64,000 nucleotides of DNA from positions 1,339,501 to 1,403,500 of the forward strand of contig NZ_CP034346.1 of the NCBI RefSeq assembly GCF_003991425.1, given 5' to 3'. The notes under the pieces were generated by a model. It did not search any database, had not been told where the DNA came from, and was given only the letters and a program-made list of their open reading frames with translations. Shown one piece after another: positions 52,838-61,620 of the stretch. Source of the DNA: Paenibacillus lutimineralis (GTDB taxonomy: Bacteria > Bacillota > Bacilli > Paenibacillales > Paenibacillaceae). Each line of letters opens with the position of its first letter. Positions within the stretch are counted from its first letter, which is position 1. A program made the position numbers and the translations under genes.

Positions 52838-53400
52838 AAAATACCCCATATAAAGCTTTTTAATTTTTGATTCATAATGGTATGAAACAGACACTGGTGA
52901 TAGTTGGGTAAAAGCAGCTATCATCTTTTTATTTCCAAGACTTAGATAGCAATTTAGGTAAAGGGAACTGTCGCTCCACAAATTATTAAACCACCCACTG
53001 GTGAGATTATTGAATCAAGCCCTGAAAGTGCAATTCAATATTGGATAAATAGCATTAATAACGACTGGCTATTAAAGTGAATATCAAGGGGATCAAGACG
53101 TCGGCTCTATTAGCAAGGCTGTCCCCAACCTTACTGCGTTCGGTGACGGCTGAAGCCATATTTAGTGTAGTAAATACGGTTGGTTACTTCAAGCCATGAA
53201 TAAATGGTGGGGGGATTTCGAGGATCTGCCTCCCGGATTAAAAGACATTGAACTAGATGAATGGTTTGTTAATTCAGAAAGGTGACAGAACAGGAAGCTA
53301 AGGGGATAACTTTTAAAGAGATGTTAAGACGAGAAAATGAGGTAGGTGTTAAATTTGTTGATAACCAATGGGAAGTATATAACGGACGAAAGGGCTAGTA
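52838..53400 (+). pseudogene. Toxin 4-type gene remnants
   Basis: Bases about 53085-53175 match 51277-51362 of toxin 4 (AAGGGGATCAAGACG, then the GGTGACGG...GAAGCCATATT block), cut on both sides. Around it lie short open stretches: IIKPPTGEIIESSPESAIQY ending at about 53080, a 29-codon frame from ATG 53196 (MNKWWGDFEDLPPGLKDIEL), and a 38-codon GTG frame at 53282-53398 overlapping it by four bases. These look like pieces of tips or immunity genes left by recombination. None is convincingly functional. Confidence 0.6.
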
Positions 53401-53474
53401 TAGTTACGGGTTCAATTATTAAGTTTAATAATGAAAGCAACGCTTTAGATAACTTTATAAAAAGATTAAGAACT

Positions 53475-53510
53475 GAAAAATCCAGCCTATCTTAGGTTGG
53501 ATTTTTTTTC
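53475..53510 (+). terminator. Rho-independent terminator
   Basis: AAAATCCAGCC pairs with GGTTGGATTTT, followed by T residues. It separates toxin debris from the pilus-secretion operon. Confidence 0.8.
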
Positions 53511-53629
53511 TTGAATTCAACTAATCAAAAAGAATCGTTGTCCGTGCGAAAATGAGCTTATTGCATAGGATAATCGACAAATCGATAGGCATATAGTCCT
53601 TAAAAAGGGCAATTTACCCATATAAGGTA

Positions 53630-53658
53630 TTGTCTGAATGTGTAGATACTTGTATAAT
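53630..53658 (+). promoter_or_regulatory. SigA-type promoter of the pilus/secretion operon
   Basis: TTGTCT, 17 bases, TATAAT, 65 bases before the first gene. No other promoter or terminator was seen between 53723 and the window end. Confidence 0.6.
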
Positions 53659-53722
53659 AGCATTCAGATAAAGAGGTAGATTTTACTAATTACTAGTAAA
53701 TAATTCATTGGCAGGTGAATAT

Positions 53723-55102
53723 ATGAAACTACTAGTGATCGCCGGTGGATTTCATAGTTTGGTGTTGGGTAGTCTCTCTAGAAAGACCGTTGTTATTAAT
53801 TCCAAAGGATTAGAACTTCAGGATCTGAGGGAGTTTGTTGCTGAAGAATCTCCAACTGCAGACTCAGTCTTGATTACTGATGAGGCGTTCTCGCAGAAGC
53901 TGGGCCAGGATCGCGAGCATCTGACTCATTTCCTGGAATGGGTGAAGGATAGCGGTCGTCCAGGGATTCCAGTACTCATCATCACCAGGGATAGCATGAG
54001 AGTTGAGGATTTCGCCGCACTGTCCTCACGATACAGCAATCTTAGAATAGTGACCATTGACAAGGTCCGAGCCCCGCTAGATATTTTTCAATTTGAACTT
54101 GATATAGCAGCCAGACGAGAATCCTCCTCGATACATACAAATTCACAAGCAGTACATAAGATTCAGAACGAAACGCAAGCAAATAAGGAACCTGTAGAAC
54201 GTAAAAGATCATTCTTCGACCGTTTTCGCTCCAAGCCGGATAGTTCAACAGAGCAATTGGAAGCTACAGATCGATTAAGCCGGGAATTGGACAACATAAG
54301 CCGGGGAATTAGCCGGATTATAGCGATAACCGGGCATCGGGGAAGCGGAGTAACAAGTACGATTGTGAACTTGGCTCATGAAGCCTCGAAGCGGGGGCTA
54401 AGCACGATCATCATCGATATGGATACCGAGTATAGAAGTATGAATATGTACTTTGACCGTTTCCACGAAAGAACCAATAAAGAAGAACAAATGAGCTCTT
54501 CGCTCATCCGCACACTTGCCAGACCTCAAGATTACATGACAACCGCTTTTAATATCAAAGACAACTTATGGCTTACCTCACTAGGATATTCCTTTCACGA
54601 CCACAGACTAATGGAGCAATTCTACAACAGTGAGAAATTAATAGGCTTGATCTCAGTACTAAGAAGCAGATTCAATCTGGTCTTACTGGATATGCCGTTG
54701 GATTTGTTCAGGAAGTTCAAAGAAACAATGATTCATATCGACATATTCGGGTTATGCGTTCCTAACAATTTACATGCCGTATTAAGTACGGTTCGGAACG
54801 TAGAAGTCGTGCTCGATCAAGAGAAGGCCACCTATCTAAATGCCAAGGCGAAGGTGATCGTTACTCAGTATAATGATCGTTCCAGATTTCAGGATCAATT
54901 ATTTACACCGGATAAAGTGAGTGAGGTGTTAACTTCCGGATTGAGCGAGTACTTCCGCTATGACATGAGGACGGCAGGAGCTGTCCCTTACAATTCCGGA
55001 TTCGATTCCCAGATTGAGACGGATGTTCCATTGACCAATACAGGCGCTGAATTCGAGAGAGCATTCGGTCAGATGCTTCTTAGATTAATGGAGGGTGCAT
55101 AA
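53723..55102 (+). CDS. TadZ/CpaE-like P-loop protein
   Basis: The protein has 459 residues. The first 130 residues look like a receiver-like domain without obvious phospho-acceptor, followed by a charged linker (about 150-185) and a MinD/ParA-like P-loop domain (RIIAITGHRGSGVTSTIVNL). The Walker A is atypical: GHRGSGVTS lacks both the signature and the catalytic Lys, as reported for TadZ-type localisation proteins. IIIDMDTEYRSMNMYFDRF follows as the A' region. In Tad systems the TadZ/CpaE protein positions the machine at a pole or site. ATG 53723 has CAGGTG upstream. First gene of the operon. Confidence 0.7.
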   Translation: MKLLVIAGGFHSLVLGSLSRKTVVINSKGLELQDLREFVAEESPTADSVLITDEAFSQKLGQDREHLTHFLEWVKDSGRPGIPVLIITRDSMRVEDFAALSSRYSNLRIVTIDKVRAPLDIFQFELDIAARRESSSIHTNSQAVHKIQNETQANKEPVERKRSFFDRFRSKPDSSTEQLEATDRLSRELDNISRGISRIIAITGHRGSGVTSTIVNLAHEASKRGLSTIIIDMDTEYRSMNMYFDRFHERTNKEEQMSSSLIRTLARPQDYMTTAFNIKDNLWLTSLGYSFHDHRLMEQFYNSEKLIGLISVLRSRFNLVLLDMPLDLFRKFKETMIHIDIFGLCVPNNLHAVLSTVRNVEVVLDQEKATYLNAKAKVIVTQYNDRSRFQDQLFTPDKVSEVLTSGLSEYFRYDMRTAGAVPYNSGFDSQIETDVPLTNTGAEFERAFGQMLLRLMEGA

Positions 55103-55106
55103 CACT

Positions 55107-55982
55107 ATGGATTTAAAGACGGTAAAGAGCGTATCCCCGAACAGAAAATTGTTCAAGAAAATTTTAGCATTACTGCTCAGTATTCTTATCATTATTGTCT
55201 CTTATGTTGTTCTCAATAATGCCAATGAGGCAGCCAAGGATACGGTGGAGGTCCTTCGCATAAGTCAGTCGGGGGGAGTTCCGGCTTACGTTCCAATCAC
55301 AGAGAAACAAATCAAGAAGTACTCGATCATTCGCAGAGAATATTCCGATGATATGGTACTGGCGAAGGATATGGATTCTGTGGTGGACAAATTCACCAAA
55401 TACTACTTGCGGGACGACAGCATCCTCTACAAAGATCAATTCATGGATGAAAAGCCGCAGCAGAATGAATGGCTCTATGAAATGGAGGATCAACATGAGG
55501 TTCTTACCTTGCCCTATAACTTCCTGGAGGCAGGTGGAGATATTCTGATGCCTGGGGATCGGGTGAGGATCCGTGTCTCCTATGAACAGGAAGAAGGTTC
55601 ATCAGCGGGCAATCCCAATGCGGGATATTCCTCTGGAGGATCCAAGATGAAGACAGAGATACTGTTCGACAGTATCGAAGTCCGTGACATGCTCAACTCA
55701 AGCAGCCACTCGATTTATGAAGTCTACAAAGAGGTGCTTAAGCTTAGTGAAGACAAGCGGCAGGAAGTGATGAAGAGCAATGACTTTCTGAAGAGTATTC
55801 AACCGAAATCGCTGCTGCTGGAAGGAACGAAGGAGCAAATCGATAATTTTGCCAAATATAACGGGTACGACGGTAAAAAGTATCTGATAACGATGCTTAG
55901 TCGCAAGAACAGTCAGGTGATATTAGATCAGTTGCCTACCTTGCAGAGGGAGGTAGAGTCATGGATCAAACCGAAAGACTAA
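55107..55982 (+). CDS. CpaB/RcpC-like pilus assembly protein
   Basis: The protein has 291 residues. One N-terminal membrane segment (KILALLLSILIIIVSYVVLN) is followed by an SAF-like domain: VPAYVPITEKQIKKYSIIRR, then an EVLTLPYNFLEAGGDILMPG stretch with GDRVRIRVSYEQ, as in CpaB proteins. The rest is charged and lies outside the membrane. CpaB/RcpC supports pilus assembly at the cell envelope. In a Gram-positive cell without secretin it probably links the membrane platform to the wall. ATG 55107 is chosen because GGAGGG lies 11 bases upstream. A GTG at 55095 abuts that site. It overlaps the next gene. Confidence 0.65.
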   Translation: MDLKTVKSVSPNRKLFKKILALLLSILIIIVSYVVLNNANEAAKDTVEVLRISQSGGVPAYVPITEKQIKKYSIIRREYSDDMVLAKDMDSVVDKFTKYYLRDDSILYKDQFMDEKPQQNEWLYEMEDQHEVLTLPYNFLEAGGDILMPGDRVRIRVSYEQEEGSSAGNPNAGYSSGGSKMKTEILFDSIEVRDMLNSSSHSIYEVYKEVLKLSEDKRQEVMKSNDFLKSIQPKSLLLEGTKEQIDNFAKYNGYDGKKYLITMLSRKNSQVILDQLPTLQREVESWIKPKD

Positions 55983-56788
55983 GCCTCGATCAGGTACTAG
56001 ACAAAATATCTCCCAAAGAATATATGGGCTCCGAATTCCAGGAGAGCAAGCTCATCTATAGCGTCATCGGATTTATACCAGCCTGCGATATGGTTGATAA
56101 TGCGCTTGTGATTAGCAATTTAGGCTACATGCTATCCCAGAAGGGCTTAAATACCTGCATTCTGGACTTGAAGGTCTTCAATCCCAATCTGTATCACTAT
56201 CTGGATGCTAAGCCGAATAAGAAAGGCAGCGGACTTATACGTGTACTGAAGAGCGACAAGGTGGATTTCCGGGAAGAGATCCAGGCTACTAAATACGAGA
56301 GACTATACCTGCTCTCCCCAAGTCCGCATGATCTGATTGAGGAATATTTGGATTTTGAATTCGATCATCTGGAACATGTAATTAATACGCTGAAGGGCAT
56401 GTTCGATATCGTGCTAGTGGATATACCGAATAACCCTCCGCTGGAATTCTGTCTGGGAGCGATGAAATTTTCTCATATCGGCTTCTTTACTTCTACCGAG
56501 CGGATTGAAGCAACCAGCAACATGATCCGGCTGCTCGATTTTGCTTCATCGGTCGGCATTAGTACAGCCAAGTTCACGAGCGTTATTCTGATGAACATCC
56601 AGGATATTAACTATGATCACAAGGCAATCAGTGAGTTCGGACTCAATATTGTGGCTGCATTGCCGTATGTGAAGGCGGCTTACGCTTATTCCTTGGAAGG
56701 CAAGCTGTATGTAAGGGATAATCCTCTGATTAACAGATATTTTCTGAAGCAAATGAGGCGCCTAACGGATATCCTCTGCAACCAGTAA
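55961..56788 (+). CDS. MinD/CpaE-like protein with degenerate nucleotide site
   Basis: The protein has 275 residues with a MinD/ParA-like fold: LIYSVIGFIPACDMVDNALV takes the place of the Walker A strand and loop, LNTCILDLKVFNP that of the A' motif, FDIVLVDIPNNPP the Walker B. The P-loop Gly and Lys residues are absent, so ATP binding is unlikely and a structural role beside the TadZ-like protein is probable. GGGAGGTAG precedes the ATG, which lies inside the end of the CpaB-like gene. Confidence 0.6.
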   Translation: MDQTERLSLDQVLDKISPKEYMGSEFQESKLIYSVIGFIPACDMVDNALVISNLGYMLSQKGLNTCILDLKVFNPNLYHYLDAKPNKKGSGLIRVLKSDKVDFREEIQATKYERLYLLSPSPHDLIEEYLDFEFDHLEHVINTLKGMFDIVLVDIPNNPPLEFCLGAMKFSHIGFFTSTERIEATSNMIRLLDFASSVGISTAKFTSVILMNIQDINYDHKAISEFGLNIVAALPYVKAAYAYSLEGKLYVRDNPLINRYFLKQMRRLTDILCNQ

Positions 56789-56802
56789 GGAGGGAGAGAC
56801 GA

Positions 56803-58272
56803 ATGCTTACTCGCGCCAAGATTAGTGATATGCAGCAGAAGGTGAGCTATCAGGTCAGCAAAAAAGAAGATATGGACGACCTGAAGAACAAATATACGAC
56901 GATTCAATTTGAAGAGGCACTAGAGCATTGCCAGAAATATATCACCAAGGTGGCGACGCATGCTTTCAGACGGGAACATGATCCTGCACGAAAGAGAGAG
57001 ATGACCAAGGCCTACATCAATGAGTTCGTAGATTCACAGAAGCCGGTTGTCGAAGGCTATTACGAATTGGTTGATCTAAAAAGGGCGCTGATTGACGAGA
57101 TCACTCACTATGGTCCGATTACGAAAGCGATGGAGGATCCGGCAATTGATGAGATTCGCATTAACGGGATAGAGCAGATCTTTGTTGAGACAGGCGGTAA
57201 GACATTACCTTGGGAGCATCAATTTCTGGATCGTGATCATCTGGAGAGGATTATCTCCAAGCTGCTCGGCGTCTCCAAAGTACGCTTAACTCCGAAAATT
57301 CCGATGGTCAATGCCAGGACGATTGAAGGATACCGGGTCAATGCGACACATGCAGATATATCTCCTTACGATATGCCTGCGGTAGTTATCCGGAAGTTCA
57401 GCAAGAAGAGCATCACACCGGAAATGATGATCAAGAACGAATCATTCTCTGTGAACATGTTCAAGATGCTGTCTCTGCTTCCCAAATCTGACCTGTCCTG
57501 GATTACGGTAGGGCCGACCGGCAGCGGCAAGACAACGCTTAACGAAATGATGGTTAAGGAGATTAACCCGCTGTCCCGAATCATCACGATAGAGAATCCA
57601 TCGGAAATGCGCTTGCTTCGCCGCGAAGGGAATCTGGAGCATGGCAGAATCATTAATGATGTGTTGCAGTATGAATCGGTTCCGGATGACGATGATGCCA
57701 GTCCGGCTACGATGGAGAACTTGCTGATTAACGCGATGCGGCAATCCCCTCACTGGATTGGCCCAGGGGAGTTGAGAACTCCGGGAGAGTTCGCGACCGC
57801 GCTTCGCGCCGCCCAGACCGGGCACTTCTTCTTCACAACCTTGCATGCCGAAGGAGACAGAGAGGCGATCTTCCGCTTCTTGACAGCCTATCTGATGGCC
57901 TCGAATGAGCCGGCTGAACTTGCTCTTCGCAACATCTGCAGCGCCGTCAAGTTTGTTGTGTTCCAGGAGAAGCTCGCAGATGGTACACGTAAGGTTACTT
58001 CAATCTCCGAGGTGATCGGCTCCGAAGGTCTGGAACCGATTATCAATCCGATCTATAAATTTATCTCTGAGGATGTGGTGGAAGACGAGGAGACGCATCG
58101 AGTACTGAAGATCATTGGTAAACATAAGCGGGTGGGGACATTGTCAGAGAAGGTGCAGCAGACGATGATCAAGGCGGGGATTAAGCGAAGCAGATTTGAG
58201 TTTCTGACAGCAGAGCCTGCAGAAGATGAGATAGAGGAGTATGGGTTCGATGGATACAACTTCAATCATTAG
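56803..58272 (+). CDS. CpaF/TadA-type secretion ATPase
   Basis: The protein has 489 residues. The N-terminal region includes GPITKAMEDPAIDEIRINGI, typical of the CpaF family. The ATPase core has Walker A GPTGSGKTT near residue 235, the segment WIGPGELRTPGEFATALRAA in the Walker B position, and TGHFFFTTLHAEGDREAIFR as His box. It powers assembly of Flp-type pili or related secretion at the inner face of the membrane as a hexamer. AAGGAGGGAGAG precedes the ATG. The platform gene overlaps its 3' end. Confidence 0.85.
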   Translation: MLTRAKISDMQQKVSYQVSKKEDMDDLKNKYTTIQFEEALEHCQKYITKVATHAFRREHDPARKREMTKAYINEFVDSQKPVVEGYYELVDLKRALIDEITHYGPITKAMEDPAIDEIRINGIEQIFVETGGKTLPWEHQFLDRDHLERIISKLLGVSKVRLTPKIPMVNARTIEGYRVNATHADISPYDMPAVVIRKFSKKSITPEMMIKNESFSVNMFKMLSLLPKSDLSWITVGPTGSGKTTLNEMMVKEINPLSRIITIENPSEMRLLRREGNLEHGRIINDVLQYESVPDDDDASPATMENLLINAMRQSPHWIGPGELRTPGEFATALRAAQTGHFFFTTLHAEGDREAIFRFLTAYLMASNEPAELALRNICSAVKFVVFQEKLADGTRKVTSISEVIGSEGLEPIINPIYKFISEDVVEDEETHRVLKIIGKHKRVGTLSEKVQQTMIKAGIKRSRFEFLTAEPAEDEIEEYGFDGYNFNH

Positions 58273-59233
58273 TCTGTTCTTCGGTATAGCTGCATTTATT
58301 GTTCTGAACTCCATGTTCGAGATTCGTTTCTTCGAAGGGACAGGTCGTTTCTTCCTGAACCTATTGGATACTTTCGCAGAGTACTTAGGGAAATACAACA
58401 CGAAACGCTATGTGGAGCGGATGAAGAAGGAACGGATCGTTAAGCAGAAAGAGAATGTGTATGCGAAGTACAACCGGCTTGTTGAGGGACTGATCATTGA
58501 CTTCAATTTACCGTTGACTTTAGAGAGCTTTACGTCTCTGCTCTGTATTTGCTTCGCGATTGTTGTCCTGGTCGTCGTCATTTTTATGCAGAACGTGACT
58601 CTGGCGGTAGTCGTTACGGTTGCTATTTTCATTGGGCTCTTGACCTACTTCGTCATGCAGTCTAAGGCGATCAAGGCGGAGAAGCTGGAGAGCATCATGG
58701 ATGCTGAAGATATCATCTGTCCTCTTGCCAGAGAGGGAGTGCTTGTGGCGATTAAGAAGGTGATGGAGAGCGACGAGTACATTAGGCCCGGGATCAGGCC
58801 GTACTTCCAGCAGTTCATCGATAACTGCGAGAATAACGGTTACTCCTTCAAGCAGGCGATTACACTCCTTAACCGACAGCTTGGTCCCAAGTTCGATAAC
58901 TTCACCAAGAAAGCGATCGTGTTCGAATACAATGAGCGCAAAGGGATGGCCGATATCTTCCTCGACATTGTTGATGAGAATGCCGTGCTACGAGAGATCA
59001 ACGCCAGGAAGGACCGGATCTTCCGCAAGATGAATCGTGACTTTTTACTGAAGACCGTGATTATCGTGCTGTTCTTCCTGTACGCTCTATCGGTCAAGGA
59101 TTTCCGCGAGTTCATGCTCTATACGACTTTTGGGAAAGTCATCAATACATCAATGATCAGTATTATTTGTCTGAGCTTCGCCCGAACGCAGGCGTTGCAG
59201 GGAAATCTGGGACCTGGAAGTGATGGCAAATGA
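58250..59233 (+). CDS. TadB-like membrane platform protein
   Basis: The protein has 327 residues. An N-terminal membrane segment (IISLFFGIAAFIVLN), a charged cytoplasmic stretch, two membrane segments (FAIVVLVVVIFMQNVTLAVV and the following one), and a type II secretion F-like domain (DNCENNGYSFKQAITLLNRQ, then FEYNERKGMADIFLDIVDEN) before a C-terminal membrane segment. This matches the TadB half of the pilus platform. ATG 58250 has GAGGAG ten bases upstream and is preferred to ATG 58241. It overlaps TadC-like by four bases. Confidence 0.7.
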   Translation: MDTTSIISLFFGIAAFIVLNSMFEIRFFEGTGRFFLNLLDTFAEYLGKYNTKRYVERMKKERIVKQKENVYAKYNRLVEGLIIDFNLPLTLESFTSLLCICFAIVVLVVVIFMQNVTLAVVVTVAIFIGLLTYFVMQSKAIKAEKLESIMDAEDIICPLAREGVLVAIKKVMESDEYIRPGIRPYFQQFIDNCENNGYSFKQAITLLNRQLGPKFDNFTKKAIVFEYNERKGMADIFLDIVDENAVLREINARKDRIFRKMNRDFLLKTVIIVLFFLYALSVKDFREFMLYTTFGKVINTSMISIICLSFARTQALQGNLGPGSDGK

Positions 59234-60111
59234 GTCTGTTGGTGAAGCTTATCGCTCTGGCCTGTGTGATATATCTGGTGAAGGTATTTATTTATCCCTA
59301 TTTCAAGCCAGTCAATCGAAGGCAGAAGAAGCGCAACCGCAAGTACCTGCAGGAGCGCAAGAACGAGCAGTTCAATCAGAAGCTTAAGAACTTCAAACGC
59401 AACTTCGCAGAGAAGTATGTTAGCAAGCTGCTCAGTAATGCCGAGCGAATGAGATTCCAGAAAATGATCGATCGCCTCGATCTTCCAATCAAGGCGGAAG
59501 AGCTGCGGGCAGAGCAATTGTTTTATATGGCCTGCGGGATCGTTGTAACGGTCGTGATGATGACGGCGAATCAGCTCCTTGGTTATGTAACAGCGATTTT
59601 CATCGTTCTAGGCTGGATGTATCCGGTATCGGAGATGGAGAAGAAGATTGAGAAGAAGAACAAGAATATTGCCTTCGATTTTCCGGCCTTCTACAGCATG
59701 GTTTACTACCAGTACTCGAAATCGGTCAATATTTATCTGGCGGATGTCATCCGCGATTATTTGCCCAATGCCCAGGCGGATATGGCCGAGGAGCTGGGTG
59801 TTATGCTCGACAATATTGAGTATGGCGAGGAATACGCCCTGAAGCAGCTGAAAAAGCGCGTGCCAATTCATTACATCATCAAGTTTTGCGATGTAATGGA
59901 AACCCGGCTCAAAGGCTATGACAATATCTCGCAAATGGTCTATCTCAAGAACGAGGTGGACAGTTACCGAATCCTTGCATTGGAGGAGGATCTGGAGCGT
60001 CGGCAGAAGACGAATTCTAGGGTTCAGCTGGTGCTGATTGGGGTATTGGGGATTTATATAATGGTTTATTTTGCTTTTTCAATTATGAGTTCTATCAAAA
60101 TGTTTCTATAA
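59230..60111 (+). CDS. TadC-like membrane platform protein
   Basis: The protein has 293 residues. An N-terminal membrane segment, a basic stretch (KPVNRRQKKRNRKYLQERKN), two central membrane segments around residues 100-138 and one at the C-terminus (VQLVLIGVLGIYIMVYFAFS), with the GEEYALKQLKKRVPIHYIIK helical region between. The plan is that of TadC-type partners of TadB. The ATG overlaps the TadB-like stop (ATGA), so the two are co-translated. They form the membrane base on which the CpaF ATPase acts. Confidence 0.65.
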   Translation: MSLLVKLIALACVIYLVKVFIYPYFKPVNRRQKKRNRKYLQERKNEQFNQKLKNFKRNFAEKYVSKLLSNAERMRFQKMIDRLDLPIKAEELRAEQLFYMACGIVVTVVMMTANQLLGYVTAIFIVLGWMYPVSEMEKKIEKKNKNIAFDFPAFYSMVYYQYSKSVNIYLADVIRDYLPNAQADMAEELGVMLDNIEYGEEYALKQLKKRVPIHYIIKFCDVMETRLKGYDNISQMVYLKNEVDSYRILALEEDLERRQKTNSRVQLVLIGVLGIYIMVYFAFSIMSSIKMFL

Positions 60112-60143
60112 AAATGCACTTAAAAAAATGGAGGTATTAAGTT

Positions 60144-60350
60144 ATGGAGCAAAAAAGTCAAAGAAAAAATGAAAGAACCTCTTTCTGGAGAGAAGAAAGG
60201 GGAGAGATTGGGATTAAACAGATAGCGATTACTGTTGGAGTGATTGTCCTCGTAGGTCTTTCTATTACCATTGTTAATGGCAAAATCGGGGAGTGGTTGG
60301 ATACAATATTCGGAATATTTACGAAATACATTAACGAAATAACGGGATAA
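60144..60350 (+). CDS. Flp-like small pilin
   Basis: The protein has 68 residues. A basic leader (MEQKSQRKNERTSFWREERG) ends in Gly before EIGIKQIAITVGVIVLVGLS, an N-terminal hydrophobic helix that resembles the prepilin cleavage site and shaft helix of Flp pilins. The canonical Glu-Tyr pair of Flp pilins after the cleavage site is not present. The A+T-rich composition changes sharply from the neighbouring TadC gene and lasts to about 61360. GGAGGT precedes the ATG. It is the likely major subunit, yet no prepilin peptidase gene lies in the window. Confidence 0.6.
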   Translation: MEQKSQRKNERTSFWREERGEIGIKQIAITVGVIVLVGLSITIVNGKIGEWLDTIFGIFTKYINEITG

Positions 60351-60356
60351 ACATAA

Positions 60357-60860
60357 ATGCGAGCCTTTGCTAAATCTATGTTGATTTCAATTTTTGCTGT
60401 CATCGTTATTATGCTATTTACTAACTTGGTTTTCTTCTTTCCCTGGTATATGACTTTAGTTGTCGAAACTTTTAATGTTACTCAGTACGTAGCAAGTGAT
60501 AATTATCTTAAAGAAAGTTATTATAACGATACAAAGGAGCGATTGGAGAAGCGTCCAATTTTTTCTCAGAAAGCTAATGACATAAAAATTGTTGCTGAAC
60601 ATGAAGATCACCATTCTACTAAAGGAAATGATGACGTATATGATTATGAGAAAAAGGATGATGCAGATAAACCTTATAGGCAGCGGGGAGAATCAGTAAT
60701 AGTAACGATAAGTGCTGTATACCCTCTAAGTGTTAAATTATGGGGGGAGAGGTATGAAAGAGAAATACCTGTATCTTTTACGTTAAAAACGACGGGCCTC
60801 AAGCATTATAAAGATCTGGAATATGACGAATATTTAGAAAATTGGAATGGACAACCATGA
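60357..60860 (+). CDS. Pseudopilin-like membrane protein 1
   Basis: The protein has 167 residues: short positive N-terminus, one membrane segment (MLISIFAVIVIMLFTNLVFF), then a charged extracytoplasmic domain (ISAVYPLSVKLWGERYEREI near the end). The type resembles TadE/TadF minor pilins, but no clear motif proves it. It starts six bases after the pilin stop without an obvious ribosome site, so coupling is likely. It overlaps the following gene by four bases. Confidence 0.5.
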   Translation: MRAFAKSMLISIFAVIVIMLFTNLVFFFPWYMTLVVETFNVTQYVASDNYLKESYYNDTKERLEKRPIFSQKANDIKIVAEHEDHHSTKGNDDVYDYEKKDDADKPYRQRGESVIVTISAVYPLSVKLWGERYEREIPVSFTLKTTGLKHYKDLEYDEYLENWNGQP

Positions 60861-61357
60861 GAAATGTCGCTATTGGTTTATTACTATTAGTCTTAGCTTC
60901 CGTTATAGTTCAGCCATTAATAGAAATAGTAAATCTAGGACGTGAAAAGTTAATTCTTAGTACTGCGATTATTACATCTGCTCGTTCAGCCAAGGATCGA
61001 AGTTTGGAGTATAAATTCCAGAGGGATTTAAATGCCGTAGTTAATGAAAAACTGTTTGCTGAATATTTTGCAGATGCATTTCTGAAATCAATGAATCTAT
61101 CTTTAGTAAACTCGGATGGTATTAATAAATATAGATTCAAACCAGAGAAAGACAAATATAATGATATTATTGTAACTTTGGATTTTGTAAAAGAAGGGGA
61201 CGGATTATCCAATCAATATGTTACAACGGTAAGGATGAGAGCTGAGACTGAATATAAGTTTAAAACTAAAGCGATGCAATTAGTGGAGAAGATGAGTATT
61301 AACGAAAAGAATAACTTAGTTGAGGAACGAATTCTCATCCTCTCCATTAAGAACTAA
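60857..61357 (+). CDS. Pseudopilin-like membrane protein 2
   Basis: The protein has 166 residues with one N-terminal membrane segment (NVAIGLLLLVLASVIVQPLI) and a charged outer domain of about 135 residues (LGREKLILSTAIITSARSAK onwards). The plan matches TadE/F-like minor pilins. The ATG overlaps the previous stop (ATGA) and is preferred to an upstream TTG. With 60144 and 60357 it forms an A+T-rich pilin cassette set inside the more G+C-rich operon. Confidence 0.5.
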   Translation: MRNVAIGLLLLVLASVIVQPLIEIVNLGREKLILSTAIITSARSAKDRSLEYKFQRDLNAVVNEKLFAEYFADAFLKSMNLSLVNSDGINKYRFKPEKDKYNDIIVTLDFVKEGDGLSNQYVTTVRMRAETEYKFKTKAMQLVEKMSINEKNNLVEERILILSIKN

Positions 61358-61375
61358 CCATAGGGATGTGACGGC

Positions 61376-61606
61376 ATGGACTATATTATAGTCACTTTTC
61401 AGGCGGGGCCGCAGATGACGAAGGAGCTGAAGATTCCGGTATTTGTGACTCCGGAAGATCTCCTCGCTATGCTGTCTGAAGCGCTGGGGCTGCCGATTAG
61501 AGCTGAGCATCGGATTCAGGCGGAGCCTCTGGGGCGAATTCTGGAACACACCCGGACACTTGAAGAGGAGGGCGTAGCGGATGGAGCGCTGCTTACTCTC
61601 ATATAG
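61376..61606 (+). CDS. YukD/EsaB-like ubiquitin-fold protein
   Basis: The protein has 76 residues. The strand-helix pattern (YIIVTFQAGPQMTKELKIPV, FVTPEDLLAMLSEALGLPIR) and the final GALLTLI strand give a beta-grasp ubiquitin-like fold, as in YukD and EsaB of type VIIb secretion systems. These small proteins sit in the cytoplasm and regulate or assist the machine. It lies directly before the propeller protein and EssC, supporting the assignment. It is also the junction between the Tad-like and the type VII parts of the operon. Confidence 0.75.
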   Translation: MDYIIVTFQAGPQMTKELKIPVFVTPEDLLAMLSEALGLPIRAEHRIQAEPLGRILEHTRTLEEEGVADGALLTLI

Positions 61607-61620
61607 AAGGGGCCGATTAA

